Positions 15,401-20,185 of a DNA stretch of 20,185 nucleotides are shown in pieces. A program made the position numbers and the translations under genes. This DNA is from Fidelibacterota bacterium (lineage in GTDB: Bacteria; Fidelibacterota; Marinisomatia; Marinisomatales; J089): contig RFIZ01000012.1 of the NCBI GenBank assembly GCA_003695105.1, forward strand, positions 1 through 20,185, read 5' to 3'. How positions within the stretch are numbered: the stretch's first letter is position 1; each line of letters begins with the position of its first letter. The notes under the pieces were generated by a model. It saw only the letters and a program-made list of their open reading frames with translations, was not told the DNA's origin and ran no database searches.

Positions 15401-16461
15401 TCATAGGGATTCCCGTCCTTCATAAATCCTTTCATCAGGTTGTACACTTCCACCGCGTCGTTGGGGTCACTCCAGACCGGATCAGTGGTGTTGATGTACT
15501 TGACGAAGGAAGTCATATCCAGGTTTCTATAGCCCGGAATCTTCCGGCCATAGGCCAGGGCCGTATCGCCGGGTGAAGGAACCATGGGGCCCTGGAAGAA
15601 GTCGTACCCGACGGCCGGGGTTCCGCCGGAATAGCCGGCGAAATCCGGGTCGGCGCCGTCGTTGTAGCAGATTCCCAGTCCCAGGGTCGTGTCGCAACCG
15701 ACAAAGTCGTCTCCGGCATACCCCAGGTCCGGATCGGACCAGAGACCCATGTACATGTCTTCAATCGTGTTTTCCCCTTTGTTGATAATCAGTTCTTTCA
15801 CGAACATCATATCGCCGAAGGCATCGGGACGATCGAAACCGAAGATGGTGGTCTGCACTTCGACGCCCAACGGCAGGGTACCGAAGATGGTATGCCCGAC
15901 CGGGTCGCCGTCGTTGGCCACATACCAGACGACCTGATCGCCGATGAAGTCGGGATGATCGGGACCGAAAGGCATGGGCGTGTAGACGCCGTCGCCATCT
16001 TCATCGACCCAGGGGGCTCCATCGCCCACGGGCCAGTTTTGGAAATCGTCACTGGACAGGGGATCCGCCAGATCGGATTTACTTACCTTATATAATTTGT
16101 AAGCGGCTGAATTCTGATCCCCTCCATAGGGTCCGGACACCAATTCCGGACCATATTCAGCCGTGGCGGTACGAATGTCGCCATTGACCTTTCCGGCCAG
16201 CCACACACCGGAGGCAAAGACCGTATAGGTGAAGTTGTCCTTCGGCCATTCCAGTCCGGAGTGTCCGGTGATCCGGTGGCTGACGACCATACCGTTATTT
16301 TCCAGGTCATCCCGGATTCGATTCCCATCGAAGTTCCCGGTCGACGCGATGGTGGGTTTGGCCAGGGTAGGCATCCGATTGGTCGGGGCCGCCCCGAACA
16401 GGCCACTCAACAGCGTCGAACTAAGGAACAACAGGGTGGTAATTACTCGTAAAGTTCTCAT
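12481..16461 (-). CDS. Giant secreted protein with FN3-like domain and type-IX-like C-terminal sorting domain
   Basis: 1326 aa. A signal peptide (about 1-23) leads to an N-terminal region containing DEDGDGVYT (from residue 153), a probable calcium loop. A conserved-looking core follows with DDFVGCDTT and GICYNDG (Cys256 and Cys265). An FN3-like module begins near 455 (ILTWDN, later GYNVYQ and YYFAVTAYGYN), apparently split by an insertion. A long Asp/Gly/Trp-rich beta region with further cysteines follows, including DEDGNGEW. The last 100 residues (INVWPNPYFG, then VIRIFDLAG, WDLRNNYGIPVASGMYI and KLAVVM) are a FlgD/type IX-like sorting domain. Similar large proteins recur in Neomarinimicrobiota and Calditrichota, without assigned function. 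AGAGG before the ATG is its ribosome binding site. It lies 21 bases after the TBDR stop, as the middle gene of a three-gene unit. Confidence 0.88.
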   Translation of the reverse strand: MRTLRVITTLLFLSSTLLSGLFGAAPTNRMPTLAKPTIASTGNFDGNRIRDDLENNGMVVSHRITGHSGLEWPKDNFTYTVFASGVWLAGKVNGDIRTATAEYGPELVSGPYGGDQNSAAYKLYKVSKSDLADPLSSDDFQNWPVGDGAPWVDEDGDGVYTPMPFGPDHPDFIGDQVVWYVANDGDPVGHTIFGTLPLGVEVQTTIFGFDRPDAFGDMMFVKELIINKGENTIEDMYMGLWSDPDLGYAGDDFVGCDTTLGLGICYNDGADPDFAGYSGGTPAVGYDFFQGPMVPSPGDTALAYGRKIPGYRNLDMTSFVKYINTTDPVWSDPNDAVEVYNLMKGFMKDGNPYDVSITGGSHFVHPGDPTKNVDANDTEYVDSDIHASGDRRFLMNAGPFTMAPGDSQEVVFGIFMAAAGDPLDSYLYLKQVDALAQLAYDIQFSLPASPPSPEVSVTTLPDEIILTWDNAAEDYEVTDVIDKQPVPVAYDTTFGTSYTTDPSGAFAVLDTLYTTENDTLYLVQTVEAIDTTYGGENTSFKFEGYNVYQLETLSGTGASKLIATYDLVNGIKEIYDDVFSTDLGETINRRVQFGSDSGIKRYIHITSDALNNNAPLKTNREYYFAVTAYGYNPYGIPKTLESNKQILAIRPQVPTTWAATDSTASFGSDISSTHSAGSSDGSLTLKVIDPTALTGDDYEVYFDWQHYYLDVDGLWKTTNYPDSVGKIMLGKYVDCSGSSITAAAIVSGTVGTVDLVFTFNMDCGSNWVDGIQIDLPDEFTVNSWDAVGDCNYPQYGQNCVNMDGTLDPSTNTITWGDSARSQIGMIEGGTTFKVNINPPASYPFTVAWQVWDDGYDGTIVDGVGTTTVTELGYEFMSLLEWNVKDATTGDVLLEHQTMQSGHFNDAIVNGKFVAENDLQGEGANPIVDGVQIAVNGAPNDLKWIGVTANANGPLPSPVDALAYWYFPSYLIAGGDYTDQQVTTDAIWFFNVGPMYGVDEDALMSAVFAYTGGYGAPGGSGVQWLVPDDFEIRFTGNGKAIDYWGTGAVVDVPFEWWNVGDVNDPSDDFQMIPYLLDEDGNGEWNLQFGSADADHGTSGGTNDPWTDRVYVLSPVDETPGSQGYDNFMAGAAAGNSLPPWYALPGQNDPGGPMDAWLAFARTVFMNWNGGEVTTATSPADYNAQAPETGTIFRITTTKPNTADDAFTFSTASSAGETVAYTPDNINVWPNPYFGYNPEERTPVDQQMQFTHLPETGKCVIRIFDLAGTPVRRLDHTDAGTQYEVWDLRNNYGIPVASGMYIAHVETDAGDHILKLAVVMPEQRLDVY

Positions 16462-16482
16462 GGTAACCTCTTATTGCTTACC

Positions 16483-19400
16483 TTATAAGTTCACGGTTAC
16501 GCCGAACCGCACCATTCTCGGGATCCCATACCGGCTGGGTACCTGGGTCCGATCATGATAGAGGCTCACGGCATCCACTGTTGGATAATTGGTCAACTGG
16601 CCATTCAGCCAGGTCTGGCCTTCCGGAGTGGCAAGCCAACCGTCTTCACCCGCTTCGCCGCTGGACGGATACACCGTGTTGACGTTCTGAGCATTCAGCA
16701 CGTTCCGTACCAGTACATAAGCGTTCAGTTTAATGCCACCCAGACGGATTCCTTTATCCACGCGAATGTCCAGATTCTGCGACCAGGGCAGAGACCCGGA
16801 GTTGATCGCCGCTACCGGAGCATACCAGCCGCGGCCGAAGACCGCACTTTCTTTCACCGAAGGCGTGTAAGCGGTCCCACTGCCGAAGGTGAACACGGCG
16901 TTGGCGCCGAAATCAGCCAAGAGTCCCGACCGGGCCGGGGACCGGTAATCCACCATTATGGATCCGGTGTGACGCTGGTCGAAGTCCAGGCGGTTGATCA
17001 CCGTGGGATAGGTATCGCCCGTCCAGGCAATGTTGAAGTTGGAACCGGGATCGGATCCGGTGCCCCGGGCCCACATCATGGTGTAGTTCAGGTCGGCGAT
17101 GAAGCCTTTCACCCGGCGCATCCGCACATTGAAGGAGAAACCCTGGGTGACACCGAAATCACCGTTCACATACTGAGCCCAGCTGAATTCGGAGCCGTCC
17201 AGCATGGCGTTTTCCCGGTTTTTCATCAAAATGTAATCCCGTACTTCCTTATAGAAACCGGTTACATCCAGCGCAGCCATCTGACCGATTTGCTGGGTAA
17301 ACCCGATTTCATAGGAAGTGGATTTTTCCGGTTTCAGGGTGGGATTCGGAGAAACGGTCATGTTCCCCTGGGTCAGGTTTGCCGCCAGACGGGAATCGGA
17401 CAGATACAGGTACACCAGCGGCGGAGCCTGCCAGTATTGACCATACTGGGCATGGAACACGGTCCGGTCGGTCACCGGAAAAGCGAATCCTATCCGGGGC
17501 TGCAGAGCAGTTTCCGTGGGAACCTTCTCCCATTTATTGGCGCCATCGGCACCGGCGCGATCCCGATCGATCCGGCCGTCCTTCGTATACAGGTTGTCGA
17601 ATCCGGCATCATCACCCACACCGTCGCCGTCGGAATCCGGGGCATAGGCATTGGGATTGAAGGATTCGAAGGACAGACCCAGATTCATGACCACGTCGCT
17701 GAGCTCGATTTTATCGGAAACATAGTAACGCATATTGATGGCGTTTCCGGGCTCCTGACTGTGGTCATCCATTTTATAGGAATCGGTCTGATCGCCGAAA
17801 ATATTGTAGCCGATATTGTAAGTGTAGGCATTCCGATAGGTGGTGTATTTCCAGTCCAGCATATCATCGGAATTCACTACACCGTCGGCATTGTAGTCAC
17901 CCAGCTCATCCTGGGAGAGTTGACCGTCAAAATTGGCATCCAGCTTGGCCACGTTCTCAAAGATTTCCCGGGCCTGGCTCACACGATAGTACCGGATGGT
18001 GGTGTTGTAATATTCCATTCCGGCCTTGAATTCGTGCACATTGACCTGATTCACGAAATCGGCCCGCAAACCCATGGTGCTTTCGGAACGCTTGATGTAC
18101 CGGCCCCACTGGGCGCCGTACCCGGAGAAATTGATCAACGCCGGGACGGACAGGGTGTTTTTCCCGTGGTCGCGGTAGTAGTAGTTGGGCGACCCGATTT
18201 CTGTGGTCCGGCGGCCGTAAGCCATAATATCGTCTTTCCAGTTGGGGTTGTATTCCTCATTGTTATAGTTCTTCAGGCTGACGATGCCCCGAATGTAGGA
18301 CTTGGGGGACAGGGTCATGGTCCCGTTGAGGTAACCCAACCGGAGGTACGAATCGAACTTCGGCATGTTCTTCCAGTTCAGCAGTTCATATCCGTGTTGA
18401 TAGGTCTGCTCGGAATAATTGAACATGGAACCGCCGACTTTCAACCGGAGCGGTTTCAGGTCGAGTACCACGTTTCCGCTGGCCTTCAGCTGTTCACTGC
18501 TGGCGCCCCGTTTGGGTCCATAGCGCTGCTCGTAGTTTTTCGCCAGGACATAGGTCGTATCCAGCCAGTCCGGATGATAGGCCCGGATGGAATCCAGGGG
18601 GAATCCGCCCCATTGGCTGAACGCAGCCGCCAGTTCCGTCGGATTACTTTGATTGTTCTTGATGAACTGTTCAAAGTAAATGTTGCTGGGATTGAGACCC
18701 TGATTCGGATCACCGTTCACCCAGATGGCGGCGCTGTCGGCGGAAGAGAGACCGGAAGTGAATTCCTGCACTTCGGCATAGGGAGCGGTAATGGAAGACG
18801 GACTGGCATCATCGGCCTGTTCCTTTTCCACATTCAGATAGAACCGCAGGGCTTTCGTCAGGGGACCCCCGACGTCGAAGTTGAACACGGAATACCCGTA
18901 GTTGTACAGGGCATTTTTATCCGTGCCGGCGGTTTTGGAACCCAGATCGGTTACGAATTCCGCCGAACCGGAAAATTTGGAAGCTCCGGTTTTGCTCACC
19001 ACATTGACGATACCACCGTTGGCATTTCCGTATTCGGCCGTGAATCCGCCGGTCTGTACCGCCACTTCCTGGGTCCCGCGCTGGCTGAGGGCACCCGTGA
19101 GGTTATTGCCGTTCCAGTTATTCCGGACCAGAACACCATCTACATAGTAGGCGTTGTCGCCGGTACGACCACCGCGAACGTGACCATTGACCACACCGGT
19201 CTGTAAATCCACCACATCGGTCACGTCACGGACCGGAAGGGCCTGGACCACTTCCGTTTCGATAATCCGGTTGGTGTTCGTGGCATTCTTATTAATAATG
19301 GGGCGTTCTGCGGTCACCTGGACTTCCTGCCCGGCCACGGCGGAAACCTCCAATGTAAAGTCCACCTGTGTGGTCAGGTCCGCAGAGACCCGAATGTTAC

Positions 19401-19650
19401 TGACGGACATGGCTTTGTATCCGATGTACTCGGCCCGAACCGTGTAGGTCCCCACCGGTACATCCAGGATATAATACCGTCCTTCCGCGTCTGTTGCTGC
19501 CCCGAACGTCGTTCCTTCCACCAGGACGTTGGCTCCCACCAAGACCTGGCCGTCCGTATTCTTGACCACACCAGCGATCTTACCACTGGTTTGAGCGAAT
19601 ACGAAGACAGGGAGAACAACAACAGCAACGAGAACTGCTAGTCTCTTCAT
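16483..19650 (-). CDS. Large TonB-dependent receptor with calcium-binding loop motifs
   Basis: 1055 aa. A signal peptide (1-19, VFVFA then Q) is followed by a carboxypeptidase-regulatory-like domain (about 22-105: GKIAGVVKNTDGQVLVGANV) and a plug domain (about 110-230; DNAYYVDGVLVRN, GGFTAEYGNANGGIVNVVSKTG). A long barrel follows, ending GVTVNL. The length and N-terminal domain are like SusC/RagA or OAR-type receptors of FCB bacteria, but no SusD partner is encoded. Unusually, three calcium-binding-type loops occur within the barrel region (residues 571-582, 585-596 and 672-681), presumably in extracellular loops. GGAGGG six bases before the ATG is a strong ribosome binding site. It is the first gene of the unit with the 1326-aa protein and the PorV-like barrel, suggesting joint action on one substrate or cargo. 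Confidence 0.93.
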   Translation of the reverse strand: MKRLAVLVAVVVLPVFVFAQTSGKIAGVVKNTDGQVLVGANVLVEGTTFGAATDAEGRYYILDVPVGTYTVRAEYIGYKAMSVSNIRVSADLTTQVDFTLEVSAVAGQEVQVTAERPIINKNATNTNRIIETEVVQALPVRDVTDVVDLQTGVVNGHVRGGRTGDNAYYVDGVLVRNNWNGNNLTGALSQRGTQEVAVQTGGFTAEYGNANGGIVNVVSKTGASKFSGSAEFVTDLGSKTAGTDKNALYNYGYSVFNFDVGGPLTKALRFYLNVEKEQADDASPSSITAPYAEVQEFTSGLSSADSAAIWVNGDPNQGLNPSNIYFEQFIKNNQSNPTELAAAFSQWGGFPLDSIRAYHPDWLDTTYVLAKNYEQRYGPKRGASSEQLKASGNVVLDLKPLRLKVGGSMFNYSEQTYQHGYELLNWKNMPKFDSYLRLGYLNGTMTLSPKSYIRGIVSLKNYNNEEYNPNWKDDIMAYGRRTTEIGSPNYYYRDHGKNTLSVPALINFSGYGAQWGRYIKRSESTMGLRADFVNQVNVHEFKAGMEYYNTTIRYYRVSQAREIFENVAKLDANFDGQLSQDELGDYNADGVVNSDDMLDWKYTTYRNAYTYNIGYNIFGDQTDSYKMDDHSQEPGNAINMRYYVSDKIELSDVVMNLGLSFESFNPNAYAPDSDGDGVGDDAGFDNLYTKDGRIDRDRAGADGANKWEKVPTETALQPRIGFAFPVTDRTVFHAQYGQYWQAPPLVYLYLSDSRLAANLTQGNMTVSPNPTLKPEKSTSYEIGFTQQIGQMAALDVTGFYKEVRDYILMKNRENAMLDGSEFSWAQYVNGDFGVTQGFSFNVRMRRVKGFIADLNYTMMWARGTGSDPGSNFNIAWTGDTYPTVINRLDFDQRHTGSIMVDYRSPARSGLLADFGANAVFTFGSGTAYTPSVKESAVFGRGWYAPVAAINSGSLPWSQNLDIRVDKGIRLGGIKLNAYVLVRNVLNAQNVNTVYPSSGEAGEDGWLATPEGQTWLNGQLTNYPTVDAVSLYHDRTQVPSRYGIPRMVRFGVTVNL
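17608..17637 (-). other. Thrombospondin-type-3-like calcium loop inside the large TBDR
   Basis: Residues 672-681 read DSDGDGVGDD, the acidic repeat of TSP3/OmpA-linker calcium loops. It lies about 75 residues after the EF-hand pair, probably in another surface loop. Only one copy is seen, not a repeat array. Confidence 0.65.
17863..17940 (-). other. Tandem EF-hand/dockerin-type loops inside the large TBDR
   Basis: Residues 571-582 (DANFDGQLSQDE) and 585-596 (DYNADGVVNSDD) each match the 12-residue EF-hand loop, with Asp/Asn at positions 1, 3 and 5, Gly at 6, an aliphatic residue at 8, and Glu or Asp at 12. Only two residues separate them, closer than in ordinary EF-hand pairs or dockerins. 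Calcium binding is predicted from the motif only. Confidence 0.8.
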
Positions 19651-19681
19651 TGTTTACCCTCCATTCAGTAATTAATGAATG
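19651..19681 (-). promoter_or_regulatory. Ribosome binding site and adjoining hairpin of the large TBDR mRNA
   Basis: On the minus strand, CATTCA (19681-19676) pairs with TGAATG (19667-19662) around an eight-base A/T-rich loop. The last base of the stem is the first base of the GGAGGG ribosome binding site (19662-19657), which lies six bases before the ATG. The hairpin touches but does not hide the site. It may stack next to the ribosome or stabilise the message, or be chance; the ribosome binding site itself is secure. Confidence 0.6.
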
Positions 19682-19761
19682 CTTGACTTGAAATTTTTAT
19701 CGCTTACCTCGGGCGAGAAATGGGCGCATTCCTCCGGCGAATTTCTTCACTGTGCCGTCGA

Positions 19762-19791
19762 AAGCTAACCTACGCTTTTCGTGGATGTCAA
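19762..19791 (-). promoter_or_regulatory. Candidate sigma-70-type promoter for the TBDR/giant protein/PorV unit
   Basis: On the minus strand a perfect TTGACA (19791-19786) is followed, after 18 bases, by TAGCTT (19767-19762), which keeps the important first, second and last bases of TATAAT. A/T-rich sequence upstream could act as an UP element. It would give a leader of about 100 bases. The -10 match is weak, and promoter rules in this lineage are not certain. Confidence 0.45.
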
Positions 19792-19893
19792 CAATTATTT
19801 TATTCGCCTCTTTTTGTCCGGTTTTCCCCGTTGCGAAGTCCACCCCCGTCTTTTCCGTTTTTTCTCCACCTCCAATCGCCGTAAACTGCCCGC

Positions 19894-20185
19894 ATGAAAA
19901 CCATGTCTCCACGGAGGGTCCTCCGATGGACCCTCTTTGCCGGGCTCTGTTTCCTTCTGGCCGGATGTGGCACCGATTCCGGGAATCCCTGCGTGCCCGA
20001 CCGGAAGGCAGGCCGTGTCATTACCACCACCGAACTGGCCACCTACACCCCGGAACAGATTTCCAATTTGTTTCAGGCCTTTCATCTGGATTTTTCCCTG
20101 CAACCTCACCTGAAAGTGCGGGTGCTGGCCCTCGATTACTGGACGACCGATCCTTTCGGAGCCGATCAGGCCGTTTCCGCCGCTC
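19894..20185 (+). CDS. Partial lipoprotein, possibly alpha/beta hydrolase (C-terminus off window)
   Basis: An open frame of 97 codons running off the right edge. It starts with a lipoprotein signal whose lipobox is LLAGC, with the acylated Cys at residue 25. A second ATG three codons on is equally possible. Neither has a clear ribosome binding site. The mature part, with TPEQISNLFQAF and then KVRVLALDYWTTDPFG, resembles the N-terminal strand of secreted esterases/lipases of the alpha/beta hydrolase type, where a Y-x-T-x-D-x-x-G stretch precedes the first core strands. The catalytic serine would lie beyond the window, so the enzymatic call is tentative. It is divergent from the large TBDR across about 240 bases. 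Confidence 0.65.
   Translation, partial: MKTMSPRRVLRWTLFAGLCFLLAGCGTDSGNPCVPDRKAGRVITTTELATYTPEQISNLFQAFHLDFSLQPHLKVRVLALDYWTTDPFGADQAVSAA

Noticed and set aside
16555..19206. 883-codon open frame on the plus strand opposite the large TBDR
   Set aside because: It is the mirror of a well-supported receptor gene. Its product is a His/Gly/Ile-rich sequence without domains, signal or ribosome binding site, as expected from high-GC codon bias.
12481..19650. Reading the large TBDR and following gene as a SusC/SusD pair
   Set aside because: The downstream protein has a cleavable signal rather than a lipobox, is beta-rich, is more than twice SusD length and ends in a sorting domain. SusD is a helical lipoprotein of about 500-600 aa.
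19697..19729. Ten-residue basic leader peptide (MRPFLARGKR) in the TBDR leader
   Set aside because: The GGAGGA before it directly abuts the ATG, too close to work as a ribosome binding site, and nothing suggests an attenuator downstream.

Overview
The window (about 55-57% GC by eye) looks like chromosomal DNA from a Gram-negative, didermal bacterium of the FCB superphylum, most plausibly Candidatus Neomarinimicrobiota (SAR406), Calditrichota or a relative. The signs are a PorV/PorQ-family outer-membrane protein, a very large secreted protein with a type-IX-like C-terminal sorting domain, two TonB-dependent receptors (TBDRs) with carboxypeptidase-regulatory-like N-termini, several lipoproteins, and a DUF4159 gene next to a DUF4175-like membrane gene. 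This assignment is inferred from gene families. No rRNA or marker gene is present to confirm it.

Layout. (1) 1-1130, minus strand: a DUF4159 exported protein overlapping a partial two-helix membrane protein that runs off the left edge. (2) 1321-5663, plus strand: a tightly overlapping five-gene set (CPBP protease, MgtE magnesium channel, GT2 glycosyltransferase, DUF3108 protein, small membrane protein). (3) 5664-9135, minus strand: a TBDR followed by a parallel beta-helix lipoprotein that overlaps it by 11 bp. Its end abuts the plus-strand set with no intergenic base. (4) 9187-11331, plus strand: a type II dehydroquinase-fold protein lacking several catalytic residues, an M23 peptidase lipoprotein that overlaps it, and an unrecognised lipoprotein. 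This block ends at a strong bidirectional terminator. (5) 11407-19650, minus strand: a three-gene unit of a 1055-aa TBDR, a 1326-aa secreted protein with sorting domain, and a PorV-like barrel. It has short gaps, good ribosome binding sites and a plausible promoter. (6) 19894-end, plus strand: the start of a lipoprotein, possibly an alpha/beta hydrolase.

How they fit together. Nearly everything concerns the cell envelope. The most system-like unit is block 5: an outer-membrane receptor carrying calcium-binding loops, a giant exported protein with a sorting tail, and a PorV-family protein of the kind that handles such cargo in type IX secretion. I infer that they cooperate in export, surface display or uptake of one substrate. 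The most unusual single gene is the dehydroquinase-like protein, which keeps the fold motifs but has lost several active-site residues. No rRNA, tRNA, CRISPR array, insertion sequence or phage gene was seen, and no gene-free stretch exceeds about 250 bases.
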